This document shows, one piece after another, positions 35,348 to 43,894 of a stretch of DNA of 64,000 nt. Position 1 is the stretch's first letter; each line of letters opens with the position of its first letter. Source of the stretch: Actinobacteria bacterium UBA2279 (lineage in GTDB: Bacteria > Actinomycetota > Coriobacteriia > Anaerosomatales > Anaerosomataceae); contig DDWT01000021.1 in the NCBI GenBank assembly GCA_002347365.1, forward strand, positions 47,516 through 111,515. Direction: 5' to 3'. The notes beneath the pieces are model-generated. The model worked only from the letters and a program-made list of their open reading frames with translations, did not search any database and was not told the DNA's origin. The position numbers were made by a program, and so were the translations under genes.

Positions 35348-35379
35348 GACATACCGTGAAAGGGATGGACATACCGTGA
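35348..35379 (+). repeat. 12-base direct repeat across the dapL start
   Basis: GACATACCGTGA occurs at 35348-35359 and again at 35368-35379. The second copy contains the GTG start codon of dapL; the first puts a GTG out of frame 20 bases upstream. The ribosome-site-like AAAGGGA lies between them. Confidence 0.75.
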
Positions 35380-36533
35380 GGACCGCTCAGCGCATTGCTC
35401 AACTTCCGCCGTACCTGTTTGCAGAGATCGACCGGAAGAAGGAGGCGAAGCAGGCCCAGGGTATCGACGTCATCTCTCTCGGCATAGGGGATCCGGATAC
35501 TCCCACACCGGAGCACATCGTCGACGCGATGGCCAAGGCTATACGCGACCCCCAGAACCACAAGTATCCGAGTTACGCCGGCGCGAAGAAGTACCGCGAG
35601 GCCGCATCCCAGTGGATGAAGCAGCGCTTCGCTGTGGATGTCGATCCCGACACCGAGACTCTGGCGCTCATCGGCAGCAAGGAAGGCATCGCCCACGTCT
35701 TCCTCGCCTTCGTGGACCCCGGGGAGTATACGCTCGTTCCCGGCGCCGGATACCCCGTGTACCACACTGGTGGCATTCTCTGCGGTGGCAAGACGCACTT
35801 CATGCCCATGACCGAGGAGAACGGCTTCCTCGCGGACTTCGAGTCCACCCCGGCCGACGTGCTCGCCAAGGCGAAGATGATGTTCCTCAGCTACCCCAAT
35901 AACCCCACCTCGGCCATCGCGCCGCCCGAGTACTTCGACAAGGCGATCGCGTTCGCCAAGAAGCACGACCTGCTCATCATCCACGACAACGCCTACTCAG
36001 AGATCGGCTTCGACGGCTACAAGCCGTCTAGCTTCCTTGAGCGTCCGGGCGCCAAGGACGTGGCTATCGAGTTCTTCAGCTGCTCCAAGGCGTACAACAT
36101 GACCGGCTGGCGCGTCGCGTTCGCCGTGGGCAACGCCACAGCGATCAAGGCGCTGGGCACCGTCAAGAGCAACATCGACTCCGGTGTCTTCACCGCCGTG
36201 CAGGATGCAGCGATCGAAGCACTGCTCGGGCCGCAAGACTCCATCGACGAACTCAACGCCATGTACCAGCGCCGTCGTGACTTCGTCATCGATGCGCTCG
36301 CCAAGATCGGCATCAAGGCGAACACGCCGAAGGGAACCATCTACGTGTGGGCGCAGGTGCCCGAAGGCTACACATCAGCGGATTTCGCGGCGAAGGTTCT
36401 CGATGAGGCCAATGTCATCGTGGCAGCCGGTACCGCATATGGCCCGTCAGGCGAGGGGTACGTCCGCATATCGCTCTCAACACCCGACGACCGCCTCGAG
36501 CAGGCCATCGAGCGCATCAAGAACACGCTCTAG
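35376..36533 (+). CDS. dapL: LL-diaminopimelate aminotransferase
   Basis: DapL makes LL-diaminopimelate from tetrahydrodipicolinate in one PLP-dependent step, avoiding the acylated intermediates. The 385-residue class I aminotransferase starts with RIAQLPPYLFAEIDRKK, the classic DapL N-terminus, and has the PLP-lysine segment SCSKAYNMTGWR near residue 233. The position next to dapF supports DapL over a general aspartate aminotransferase. I chose GTG 35376; ATG 35331 would add 15 residues unlike the family. Confidence 0.92.
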   Translation: MRTAQRIAQLPPYLFAEIDRKKEAKQAQGIDVISLGIGDPDTPTPEHIVDAMAKAIRDPQNHKYPSYAGAKKYREAASQWMKQRFAVDVDPDTETLALIGSKEGIAHVFLAFVDPGEYTLVPGAGYPVYHTGGILCGGKTHFMPMTEENGFLADFESTPADVLAKAKMMFLSYPNNPTSAIAPPEYFDKAIAFAKKHDLLIIHDNAYSEIGFDGYKPSSFLERPGAKDVAIEFFSCSKAYNMTGWRVAFAVGNATAIKALGTVKSNIDSGVFTAVQDAAIEALLGPQDSIDELNAMYQRRRDFVIDALAKIGIKANTPKGTIYVWAQVPEGYTSADFAAKVLDEANVIVAAGTAYGPSGEGYVRISLSTPDDRLEQAIERIKNTL

Positions 36534-36554
36534 GAGAGGTCGGCGCCGGAACGC

Positions 36555-37871
36555 ATGACTGAGGCCAAAACGAAGCCCTACGAGGTCGCTCATGAGTTCA
36601 GCGACCGGGCCATCCTCGTGGGCGTGGACCGTGGACAGCGTGGCTGGCCGATAGAAGAGGACATGGCCGAGCTCGCGCGGCTGGTCGACACTGCCGGCGC
36701 CGAGATCGTCGGCGAAGTGACGCAGCGGCTCGACCGGTCGAATCCGCGCACGTTCATCGGCCCGGGCAAGGCCGAGGAGATCGGACGGCTCGCCGAGGAC
36801 ACCAAAGCGACGCTGGTCGTGTTCGACGACGACCTGTCTCCGTCACAACAGGCCAACGTGGAGAACCTCATGCTCGGCGTGAAGGTACTCGACCGCACCG
36901 CGCTGATCCTCGACATCTTCGCGCTGCACGCGCGAAGCCGGGAAGGACGTCTGCAAGTAGAGCTTGCGCAGATGGAGTATCTCCTGCCTCGACTCCGCGG
37001 TCTGTGGCGCCACTTCGGGCAGGCTGCCGCAGCTGCCGGCGGCGCTTTGGGCATCGGCACCCGTGGTCCGGGTGAGACGCAGCTGGAAACGGACCGCCGG
37101 CTCGCGCGCAAACGGATCCAGGAGGTACGGCGCGAACTCAAGGCCGTCTCGGCTGCGCGTGATACCCAAAGACACGCCCGTCACCGTTCCGGGGTGTACC
37201 GGATAGCGCTTGTCGGCTACACGAACGCGGGAAAATCCACGCTGCTCAATGCGCTCACGGGTGCGGGTGTGCTCGTGCAAGACAAGCTGTTCGCCACCCT
37301 GGACGCCACGACGCGCCAACTCGAACTGCCCGAGGGCCGCATCGTCACACTCACCGACACCGTCGGGTTCATCAACAAACTGCCGCACTCGCTGGTGGAA
37401 GCGTTCAAGTCGACCCTCGATGAGGTTCGCGAAGCGGATCTGCTCCTTCACGTCGTCGACACGTCACATGCGATGGCGGGAGCTCAGATAGCCGCCGTCT
37501 CGGAGGTCTTAGGGGAGCTCGGCGTCAGCGGCAGTCCGCAGATGCTTGTCTACAACAAGACGGATCTGATCGACGAAGCGGAGCTGCTGCAGCTGCAGAG
37601 GCGCTCCCCGGATGCCGTGTTCGTTTCGGGGGTGAGCGGAGCAGGTCTGGAATCGCTTCTTGAGCGGATCGCCTCGGAGGCCGCACACCGCGACAGGACC
37701 ATAGACGTCCTGGTGCCCTACACGCGGGGTGACCTCGTCAAGATGGCACATGAAGAGGCACACATCATTCTCGAGGAGCACGTGGAGAGTGGTACACACC
37801 TCATCTTGCGTGTGCCCACGGCGCGCGCGGACTTCTTCGCGCCATTCGTAAGAGTTGCCGAGGAAGACTAG
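36555..37871 (+). CDS. hflX: GTPase HflX
   Basis: HflX is a ribosome-associated GTPase that splits stalled or hibernating ribosomes. The 438-residue protein has the N-terminal HflX domain with [10 protein letters not shown], a coiled coil and the glycine-rich linker [17 protein letters not shown], and the G domain with GYTNAGKST near residue 221, [10 protein letters not shown] and YNKTDL. It is the last gene of the miaB-hflX run. Its TAG interlocks with the lexA stop in CTAG. Confidence 0.95.
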   Translation: MTEAKTKPYEVAHEFSDRAILVGVDRGQRGWPIEEDMAELARLVDTAGAEIVGEVTQRLDRSNPRTFIGPGKAEEIGRLAEDTKATLVVFDDDLSPSQQANVENLMLGVKVLDRTALILDIFALHARSREGRLQVELAQMEYLLPRLRGLWRHFGQAAAAAGGALGIGTRGPGETQLETDRRLARKRIQEVRRELKAVSAARDTQRHARHRSGVYRIALVGYTNAGKSTLLNALTGAGVLVQDKLFATLDATTRQLELPEGRIVTLTDTVGFINKLPHSLVEAFKSTLDEVREADLLLHVVDTSHAMAGAQIAAVSEVLGELGVSGSPQMLVYNKTDLIDEAELLQLQRRSPDAVFVSGVSGAGLESLLERIASEAAHRDRTIDVLVPYTRGDLVKMAHEEAHIILEEHVESGTHLILRVPTARADFFAPFVRVAEED

Positions 37872-38491
37872 AGGCGCCTGAAGAGCGCGACTACCTTGCC
37901 CAGAATGGTCACATCTCGAGAGTAGATCGGCTCCATTGAGGCGTTCTCGGGCTGAAGACGCACGCGATCGGCTTCTTTGAAGAAGCGCTTCACCGTTGCT
38001 GAGTCATCCAGCATCGCCACCACGATATCCCCGTTGCCCGCAGAAGACTGCTGGCGGACAACGACGAAATCTCCGTCCATTATCCCCGCATCGATCATGC
38101 TCTCACCCTTCACGCGAAGGATGAACGTCTGCTCGCCGGCAAGTTCTGCGGGGAGAGAGATCGTGGACTCGATATTCTCGGCGGCCAGGATAGGGGAGCC
38201 TGCTGCAACCTGACCGACGATCGGAACAGCCCGGACGGCGCCAAGGTCCACAGCGCGCTCCGTGTCACGATAATCGAGGACCTCAAGAGCACGCGGCTTG
38301 CTGGGATCACGTCGAATGAAGCCCTTCTTCTCGAGGGCAGCGAGATGCGAGTGGACGGTCGACGAGGACGAGAGACCGACAGCCTCTCCGATCTCCCGCA
38401 CCGACGGCGGAAAACCGCGCCGGTGGATCTCGGACCGGATGTAGTCGAGTATCTCCTGCTGACGGCGTGTCAGTTCTCGCTTGTACTCCAT
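37868..38491 (-). CDS. lexA: SOS repressor LexA
   Basis: LexA represses the SOS regulon and cleaves itself when RecA is activated. The 207-residue protein has the N-terminal winged HTH ([34 protein letters not shown]), the cleavage bond A97-G98 in VAAGSP, and the catalytic dyad S131 (GESM) and K168 (VKRF). ATG 38491 is preferred to GTG 38494 because the AGGGGGT ribosome site is better spaced. A box just downstream of its predicted transcript start implies autorepression. Confidence 0.96.
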   Translation of the reverse strand: MEYKRELTRRQQEILDYIRSEIHRRGFPPSVREIGEAVGLSSSSTVHSHLAALEKKGFIRRDPSKPRALEVLDYRDTERAVDLGAVRAVPIVGQVAAGSPILAAENIESTISLPAELAGEQTFILRVKGESMIDAGIMDGDFVVVRQQSSAGNGDIVVAMLDDSATVKRFFKEADRVRLQPENASMEPIYSRDVTILGKVVALFRRL

Positions 38492-38508
38492 CACCGACCC
38501 CCTGAACC

Positions 38509-38520
38509 GAAAGCGTGTTC
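38509..38520 (-). promoter_or_regulatory. LexA box at the lexA transcript start
   Basis: GAAAGCGTGTTC differs from GAAC-N4-GTTC by one base. It lies between the lexA -10 box and ribosome site, a position suited to autorepression. Confidence 0.6.
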
Positions 38521-38528
38521 GTGCGCCA

Positions 38529-38557
38529 AGTGTACGTCACGTCGTGCGCTCATGCAA
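38529..38557 (-). promoter_or_regulatory. lexA promoter (TTGCAT - 17 - TACACT)
   Basis: Read on the minus strand, TTGCAT (38557-38552) and TACACT (38534-38529) are separated by 17 bases. The start is predicted near 38522, just before the LexA box. Confidence 0.6.
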
Positions 38558-38577
38558 ACAGACGTTCGTATTTCCCC

Positions 38578-38607
38578 TTGCATACGAACACCTGTTCGCA
38601 CTATCAT
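38578..38607 (+). promoter_or_regulatory. Promoter of the LysM gene (TTGCAT - 18 - TATCAT)
   Basis: TTGCAT (38578-38583) and TATCAT (38602-38607) are separated by 18 bases, and a perfect LexA box fills the spacer. A second box follows near the transcript start, so repression should be tight. Confidence 0.65.
38585..38598 (+). promoter_or_regulatory. LexA box, identical to that of recA
   Basis: CGAACACCTGTTCG, the same 14 bases as at 24514-24527. Confidence 0.88.
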
Positions 38608-38614
38608 GTGTACA

Positions 38615-38626
38615 GAACGTGTGTTC
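38615..38626 (+). promoter_or_regulatory. Second LexA box downstream of the LysM promoter
   Basis: GAACGTGTGTTC fits GAAC-N4-GTTC perfectly and lies 8-19 bases after the -10 box. Confidence 0.75.
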
Positions 38627-38697
38627 GGTTTGGATGTCAGACCGGTCCGCTAGGGTGGTCGTGCCAGCCGAGACAGGTCCAGGGAGGTCCGATTCAC

Positions 38698-39069
38698 ATG
38701 CACGCTACGCTCGCCACAACAAACAGCGCATCGCGCGTCCGCCAAACAGAACAGCCACGGACCCTGCGCTTCACGACGGTGGAGATCCTCATCCTCGTTC
38801 TCTTTGCACTCGCACTGATCGCCGCGGCCGTCGGTCCCGCGCTCATGCGCGACCGGTCAGCCCCGACTCACACAACGACCATCAAAGTCGGGGAGTATCA
38901 GACACTCTGGGAGATCGCCAAACAGCATCCCGGCGAAGGGCTGACCACGCCTGAGACCGTGAGAGCGATACGTACGCTCAACGGGATGACCAGCGGAAAC
39001 ATCGTCGCAGGCCAGCTTCTGATGGTCCCGGTCAACGCAACATCCAGTGCGTCTGTGGCCCTCAGATAG
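38698..39069 (+). CDS. LysM membrane protein, likely SOS-induced division inhibitor (YneA/Rv2719c-like)
   Basis: The 123-residue protein has a basic N-terminus, one membrane helix (about 27-45, ILILVLFALALIAAAVG) and a LysM domain (about 60-112, VGEYQTLWEIAKQHPG to AGQLLMVPVN). LysM proteins divergent from lexA delay division after DNA damage in Bacillus (YneA) and mycobacteria (Rv2719c, a cell-wall hydrolase); the similarity here is in layout and domain. ATG 38698 has AGGGAGG ten bases upstream. Two LexA boxes cover its promoter. The inhibitor role is inferred. Confidence 0.83.
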   Translation: MHATLATTNSASRVRQTEQPRTLRFTTVEILILVLFALALIAAAVGPALMRDRSAPTHTTTIKVGEYQTLWEIAKQHPGEGLTTPETVRAIRTLNGMTSGNIVAGQLLMVPVNATSSASVALR

Positions 39070-39083
39070 CATCCAACCTCCCG

Positions 39084-39113
39084 TTGTGTACCCCAGATAT
39101 TGTGTGCTAGGCT
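39084..39113 (+). promoter_or_regulatory. Promoter of nrdR (TTGTGT - 18 - TGC-TAGGCT)
   Basis: TTGTGT (39084-39089) and TAGGCT (39108-39113), with an extended TGC, lie 30 bases before the nrdR ATG. Confidence 0.5.
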
Positions 39114-39143
39114 GCATTGGAGCCTAGATGTGGGGGTATCGCT

Positions 39144-39590
39144 ATGCGGTGTCCGTTCTGTGGTCATGATGAGACAAAGGTCGTTGATTCTCGCGTCTCG
39201 GAGTCTCAGGACGCCATCCGCCGCAGGCGGGAGTGCCTTGAGTGTGCCCAGCGATTCACCACATATGAGCGTCGCGAAGAAATGCCGCTCATGGTGATCA
39301 AGAAGGACGATCGCCGAGAGCCGTTCGATAGAGGCAAGCTCCTGCGTGGCTTGGTAGTCGCGACCGCCAAACGGCCGGTCACCACCGCCAAGCTCGAGGA
39401 ACTGATCGATGACATAGAGTCCGAACTGCACAACACGTTCCACTACGAGATCGCCGCCAAGCAACTCGGCGATCTCGTCCTTCGTCGACTCCTCGAGCTC
39501 GACAAGGTGGCATACATCCGCTTCGCCTCGGTCTACAAAGAGTTCGACGATCTGGATGAATTCACTTCGGAGCTGAAGAAGCTCGGGTGA
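39144..39590 (+). CDS. nrdR: Transcriptional repressor NrdR
   Basis: NrdR senses ATP/dATP and represses ribonucleotide reductase genes. The 148-residue protein has the N-terminal zinc ribbon (MRCPFCGHDETKVVDSR and the RRRRECLECAQRFTTYER segment) and an ATP-cone (about 49-139). ATG 39144 gives the standard family start; the frame is open from 39117. It directly precedes nrdD, its expected target, and follows the LysM gene as in other actinobacteria. Confidence 0.95.
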   Translation: MRCPFCGHDETKVVDSRVSESQDAIRRRRECLECAQRFTTYERREEMPLMVIKKDDRREPFDRGKLLRGLVVATAKRPVTTAKLEELIDDIESELHNTFHYEIAAKQLGDLVLRRLLELDKVAYIRFASVYKEFDDLDEFTSELKKLG

Positions 39591-39689
39591 TTCTCACTGG
39601 TCACGGGGGGATTCCTCTCGCACCCGGTGCGCGGCGTCAGAGCCGCATATACATGGCTGGCAACGAAGTGGAACGGCAGGTGTGGCGAG

Positions 39690-41831
39690 ATGGTTCTTGA
39701 GCGCGTCGTGAACGTGATAAAGCCCTCCCAGGCTCCCGGCTCGGCTGATAGCACGGACATCGCGCTCCTCGTTTCCACTAACTCGCGACAGGAGATCGAC
39801 TCCTGGGACCGCTCGAAGATCGTCGACTCCCTCATCAAGGAGACCGGTGCGGCGCCTGTCCTTGCCGAGGAGATCGCCGAGGCTGTCGAAGACCGCATCG
39901 AGCGCAGCAACTTGATGACTGTCACCACGGCGATCATCCGGGAGCTTGTCGACCTAGAATTCCTCGAGCGTGGGCTCACGGTCATGCACAAGCGCCACAG
40001 CCAGCTCGGTCTGCCGATGTGGGACGTCGAGCAGATCATCACCAATGCCAACAAAGAGAACAGCAACACGACGCACAATCCGGAGTCCATCAATCTGACG
40101 ATCGCCGAGACGATCCTTAAGGAGTTCGCCCTGCGGCGGGTGTTCAGTGAAGATGTGGCCGAGGCTCACTACGTCGGCGATGTCCATCTCCACGACCTCG
40201 GCTTCATCATCAGACCGTACTGCGGTGGGCACTCCCTGGAGTACATCAAGAAGTACGGCCTCAGACTGCCGAACATCACGTCAGTCTCGAAGCCTGCAAA
40301 GCACCCCGAGGTCCTTATCGGCCATATGGTCAAGATGGCTGCTGCGCTGCAGGCTCACTATGCAGGCGCCGTCGGGTGGGAAGCCGTCAACGTCTTCTTC
40401 GCCCCGTATCTCGTGGGCAAGACTGAAGACGAGATCGACCAGCTCGCACAGATGCTCATCTTCGAGTTCAACCAGCTTGCGGGAGCTCGCGGTAGCCAGG
40501 TGGTGTTCACCGACTTCAACCTCTACTACAACATCCCGCGACACTTCGCAGACACGCCCGCGATAGGCCCCGGTGGCGAGTACACCGGCAAGACGTACCG
40601 GGAGTATGAAAAAGAGGCTCAAGCGTTTCTCCGGGCGATGTTCAACGTATACATGCGCGGCGATGCGCACGGCAAGACGTTCGTCTTCCCCAAGCCGCTG
40701 CTGCATATCAACGAGGACTTCTTCCACACAGAGGGCCATGAAGAGTTCCTCAATCTCGCATGCAGCGTCGCCTCCAAGCAGGGCATCACGTACTTCGTGT
40801 TCGACCGTGGCGACGAAGTGACGGTCTCGCAATGCTGCAGGCTCAAGTTGAAGTTGAGCGAGGAGCAGCTCGGCGAGACAAAGACACCTGAGCGGATGCG
40901 TTTCTCGGCGTTGCAGAACGTCACGATCAATCTGCCACGCATCGCCTACAAGGCTCAAGGCAACGATCAGACACTCTTCATGGAGCTCAATAAGGCGCTC
41001 GAGCTCGTGGCAAAAGCGCACGTGCAAAAACGTGAGTTCATCACCGAGCTGATGAATCTTGGCTCGGATGGGCCTCTTGGCCTGCTCACTCAGAACCTCG
41101 ATGGCAATCCGTACCTCATGATGGACCAGCTGACCTACCTTGCAGGGGTCATCGGGCTCAACGAACTCGTGCAGATCCACACCGGCCGACAGCTGCATGA
41201 AGGGGAGGACGCTCTCAGGTTCGGCCTGAGGGTTATATCGGCGATGAGCCTCAAGTGCCGCGAGCTTTCCGAGCGGTACGGCATCCACATGGTTCTTGAA
41301 GAGAGTCCCGCGGAATCCGCAGGCTACCGTCTGGCGAAGTTGGACATGAAGTACTGGCCGCAGATGGCGGCGCAGGTCGTGAAAGGCGATGTCACCACAG
41401 GGAACTACTACTACACCAACTCGATCCATCTGGCCGCCGACGCGCCGACTGACTACATCACTCGCGTGGAAGACCAGTCCCGATTCCACCCGCTCATCGA
41501 AGCGGGTGCCATCGTGCACGTATGGCTGGGAGAGAGCGAACCGGACCCCAGAGCGATCGAGTCCTTTGTCATCAAGACGTTCCGGAACACCCAGTGTTCC
41601 CAGATCGCCTTCAGCCCTGAATTCACTGTTTGTGAGTCGTGCCGGCGTACCAGCAGAGGGTTGAAAGCCCAGTGCCCGCTGTGCGGCTCGATGGACGTAT
41701 ATGGTGTCACCCGCATAGTCGGCTATTTCAGCAAGGTCCAGACCTGGAACCGCAGCAAGATCGGCGAACTGTACGATCGCGTCCGCACCGACCTCGGTTC
41801 GCTCACGCCAGTCGATGAGAAGGCCTGCTAA
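39690..41831 (+). CDS. nrdD: Anaerobic (class III) ribonucleoside-triphosphate reductase
   Basis: NrdD reduces ribonucleoside triphosphates to deoxy forms using an oxygen-sensitive glycyl radical. The 713-residue protein has an N-terminal ATP-cone (about 25-95), the NTTHNPESINL segment, and near the C-terminus a four-cysteine zinc site (CESCRRTS ... CPLCG) and the radical site RIVGYFSK with G678. A double Cys, C382-C383 (QCCRLKLK), lies in the active-site loop region. I chose ATG 39690 since the frame before it has no ribosome site. The following redoxin gene suggests that a thiol protein rather than formate may supply electrons; that is inference. Confidence 0.93.
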   Translation: MVLERVVNVIKPSQAPGSADSTDIALLVSTNSRQEIDSWDRSKIVDSLIKETGAAPVLAEEIAEAVEDRIERSNLMTVTTAIIRELVDLEFLERGLTVMHKRHSQLGLPMWDVEQIITNANKENSNTTHNPESINLTIAETILKEFALRRVFSEDVAEAHYVGDVHLHDLGFIIRPYCGGHSLEYIKKYGLRLPNITSVSKPAKHPEVLIGHMVKMAAALQAHYAGAVGWEAVNVFFAPYLVGKTEDEIDQLAQMLIFEFNQLAGARGSQVVFTDFNLYYNIPRHFADTPAIGPGGEYTGKTYREYEKEAQAFLRAMFNVYMRGDAHGKTFVFPKPLLHINEDFFHTEGHEEFLNLACSVASKQGITYFVFDRGDEVTVSQCCRLKLKLSEEQLGETKTPERMRFSALQNVTINLPRIAYKAQGNDQTLFMELNKALELVAKAHVQKREFITELMNLGSDGPLGLLTQNLDGNPYLMMDQLTYLAGVIGLNELVQIHTGRQLHEGEDALRFGLRVISAMSLKCRELSERYGIHMVLEESPAESAGYRLAKLDMKYWPQMAAQVVKGDVTTGNYYYTNSIHLAADAPTDYITRVEDQSRFHPLIEAGAIVHVWLGESEPDPRAIESFVIKTFRNTQCSQIAFSPEFTVCESCRRTSRGLKAQCPLCGSMDVYGVTRIVGYFSKVQTWNRSKIGELYDRVRTDLGSLTPVDEKAC

Positions 41832-41861
41832 CGTCAGCAACGCGATCAAGGAGCAGTACCG

Positions 41862-42107
41862 ATGGAAGTGAAGGTGTTCGTCAAGGAGGACTGCCCCCGC
41901 TGCCCGGCGGCCAAGCGTGCCGTGGAGGGGTTCCAGAACGTGTCTATCTATGACGTCGAATCGATCGACGGATTGGCCGAGGCCTCGTTCCACGGTGTTC
42001 TGGCCACGCCGTCGGTACTCGTGTTCGACTCCTCGGGTCACGAGATCGCCGGCTGGCGTGGCGAGGCTCCCGATGCCAGCGCTCTGCGCACGGTCCTGGC
42101 GAACTGA
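41862..42107 (+). CDS. Small CPRC redoxin between nrdD and nrdG
   Basis: The 81-residue protein has a thioredoxin/glutaredoxin fold with the redox motif C11-P-R-C14 and the cis-proline segment ATPSVLVF near residue 49. It is shorter than thioredoxin and closer to glutaredoxin/NrdH types. Its ribosome site is AAGGAG. Lying between nrdD and nrdG, it is the likely electron donor or repair partner for the anaerobic reductase (inference). Confidence 0.85.
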   Translation: MEVKVFVKEDCPRCPAAKRAVEGFQNVSIYDVESIDGLAEASFHGVLATPSVLVFDSSGHEIAGWRGEAPDASALRTVLAN

Positions 42108-42110
42108 TCA

Positions 42111-42842
42111 GTGATGACACCTCCCGTGACCAGTCAGAGCACCCAGGCTCCGACGGATCGCATCGCTGGCTGGCTACCTGCAGGCATGCTGGATTGGCCG
42201 GGGCGCCTCTCGGCCACCGTCTTTCTGGCGGGCTGCTCACTGCGCTGCCCGTTCTGTCACAATCCTGCGCTGCTCTCTCCGGCAGCAGCCGACGCGCGAT
42301 GGTCTGGGCTGGAGCCCTATCTCATCGCCAAACGAGATTGGCTTGACGGCATCGTCGTGACAGGCGGCGAACCCACGGACGATCCTGACATCGGCGCTCT
42401 GCTGGAACGGCTCAACGACCTTGGCTACCGGGTCAAACTCGACACGAACGGCACCAACCCCGAGACGCTCGAGACACTGCTCGCGATGGGTCTGGTAGCG
42501 CACGTCGCACTGGACATCAAGACGACTCTCGCGCGATACGACCATCTCGTAGACCGTCCCGGAACGGCCATGCGGGTCGAGCGCACGCTCAACGTGCTCA
42601 GGCGCTCGGGAGTCTCACACGAGTTCCGGACTACCGCATACCCGGGGGCACTTGCGATCGACGATCTTCCCGAGATCGCTTCGACTCTCCGCGGAGGCGC
42701 CCTCTACGCCATCCAGCAGTTCGTGCCGGATACCACGCTCGATCCACGGGCCGGTGCCGTGCTGCCATTCCATCCCGACGCGTTGCACGAAATCGCAGCG
42801 CAGTGCGCCCGACATTTGCCGACCATCGTCAGAGGAGCCTAG
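42111..42842 (+). CDS. nrdG: Anaerobic ribonucleotide reductase activating protein (radical SAM)
   Basis: This type of activase abstracts a hydrogen from the NrdD glycine using a 4Fe-4S cluster and S-adenosylmethionine. The 243-residue protein has C42-x3-C46-x2-C49 ([12 protein letters not shown]) and [11 protein letters not shown] near residue 84. It resembles the longer NrdG2-type activators. GTG 42111 or ATG 42114 are both possible, since they are adjacent. It overlaps neither neighbour. Confidence 0.92.
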   Translation: MMTPPVTSQSTQAPTDRIAGWLPAGMLDWPGRLSATVFLAGCSLRCPFCHNPALLSPAAADARWSGLEPYLIAKRDWLDGIVVTGGEPTDDPDIGALLERLNDLGYRVKLDTNGTNPETLETLLAMGLVAHVALDIKTTLARYDHLVDRPGTAMRVERTLNVLRRSGVSHEFRTTAYPGALAIDDLPEIASTLRGGALYAIQQFVPDTTLDPRAGAVLPFHPDALHEIAAQCARHLPTIVRGA

Positions 42843-42852
42843 GAAGGACCGC

Positions 42853-43284
42853 ATGCAACTCCAGATCAAGCGCATCGATGTCGAATTGCCGCTGCCGCGC
42901 TACGCCCATGAAGGAGACGCCGGGCTTGACCTGTTCGCCGCCGAGGATGTCACGCTGGCGCCCTTCCAAAGAGGCCTCGTGCCGACCGGGATCGCTGTCG
43001 CCATTCCGGAGGGCCATGCGGGTTTCGTCCAGCCACGGAGCGGACTCGCGATCAAGCAGGGTCTGAGCCTCGTGAACACTCCCGGTTTGATCGACTCCCA
43101 CTATCGCGGTGAGATCAAGATCATCGCCATCAACCTGGACCCCACCACTCCTATCGTGATCTCGCGCGGGGACAAGATCGCCCAGCTCGTCATCCAGAAG
43201 GTCGCGTGCGTCGAGCTGGTCGAAGTGCTCGAACTTGATGAAACGGTACGGGGGGAGGGCGGCTTTGGCAGCACCGGCGTCTGA
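42853..43284 (+). CDS. dut: Deoxyuridine 5'-triphosphate nucleotidohydrolase (dUTPase)
   Basis: dUTPase removes dUTP and gives dUMP for thymidylate synthesis. The 143-residue trimeric-type enzyme has all five motifs: [34 protein letters not shown] and the C-terminal [13 protein letters not shown] 42853 follows GGAAGGA; the upstream open frame lies within nrdG. It fits the neighbouring dNTP genes. Confidence 0.96.
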   Translation: MQLQIKRIDVELPLPRYAHEGDAGLDLFAAEDVTLAPFQRGLVPTGIAVAIPEGHAGFVQPRSGLAIKQGLSLVNTPGLIDSHYRGEIKIIAINLDPTTPIVISRGDKIAQLVIQKVACVELVEVLELDETVRGEGGFGSTGV

Positions 43285-43729
43285 GGGGCCACGCATCCGT
43301 GTGGCCGCCGTCATCCTCGTCGGCGACAGGCTTCTGCTCGTGCGGCAACGCAAGGGCGGCAAGCCGTACTACCTGCTCCCCGGAGGAGGCGTCGATCGTG
43401 GTGAGACACTCGCAGCTGCGCTGCAGCGTGAGATACGCGAGGAAACCGGTCTGGAGTGTGCAGTGGGGGAGCCGATCGTCATCAACGACACCATCGCTCC
43501 GCTCGGCGACCGTCATATCGTGAACATCACCTTCCGGGCCGAGATGACCGGCGGCAGACTACTCGAACGGCCGACTGATCCGTCGATCGAGGGCCTCGAG
43601 CTGATCGAACCCCGAACACTCACGCAACTCGACCTGCGTCCGCCGATAGCCGGCGCCATCCTTGAAGCGATCACATCGGACTCACCGGTGGCTGCGCGCT
43701 ACCTCGGCCCGGTGTGGACGGAAGAGTAG
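43265..43729 (+). CDS. Nudix hydrolase
   Basis: The 154-residue protein has the Nudix box G-x5-E-x7-REUxEExGU ([22 protein letters not shown]) across about residues 38-60, so it hydrolyses a nucleoside diphosphate linked to another group. I chose TTG 43265 since GGGGGAGGG stands six bases before it; the ATG at 43235 lies deep inside dut without a ribosome site. With dut it may cleanse the nucleotide pool, but the substrate is not known. Confidence 0.85.
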   Translation: MAAPASEGPRIRVAAVILVGDRLLLVRQRKGGKPYYLLPGGGVDRGETLAAALQREIREETGLECAVGEPIVINDTIAPLGDRHIVNITFRAEMTGGRLLERPTDPSIEGLELIEPRTLTQLDLRPPIAGAILEAITSDSPVAARYLGPVWTEE

Positions 43730-43769
43730 CCATGCATCCACGAGAACTTACTTCACATAAGCCAAGCAC

Positions 43770-43865
43770 GGTCGACCGCCGAGGAGAGGGGGGATGCCTC
43801 CTCAACCGTGTCACGTGAAGGTCGGAGGGGCCCGCGTGACCGCCGGCACGACCGGCGATGACCTT
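43770..43865 (+). promoter_or_regulatory. Structured leader of the purine permease gene
   Basis: The 165-base gap before the permease contains a palindrome CGGTCGACCG (43770-43779), a stem GAGGAG/CTCCTC (43781-43786 with 43798-43803), and an outer stem AAGGTC/GACCTT (43818-43823 with 43860-43865) enclosing CGCCGG/CCGGCG. The core of a purine riboswitch is not visible. It could be an unrecognised control element or operator. Confidence 0.4.
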
Positions 43866-43894
43866 ACAAGGACTACTGCGAAAGGAATGGTGAG

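Noticed and set aside
39090..39113. Possible NrdR box (GATATTGTGTG) upstream of nrdR
   Set aside because: Only one half resembles the consensus and the central spacing is one base short; no second box nearby.
40281..42041. Open reading frame of 586 codons on the minus strand across nrdD
   Set aside because: Antisense shadow of a well-supported gene without a recognisable domain.
43730..43894. Purine riboswitch before the AzgA-type permease
   Set aside because: The conserved loop and junction bases of the purine aptamer are not present; only generic stems are seen.
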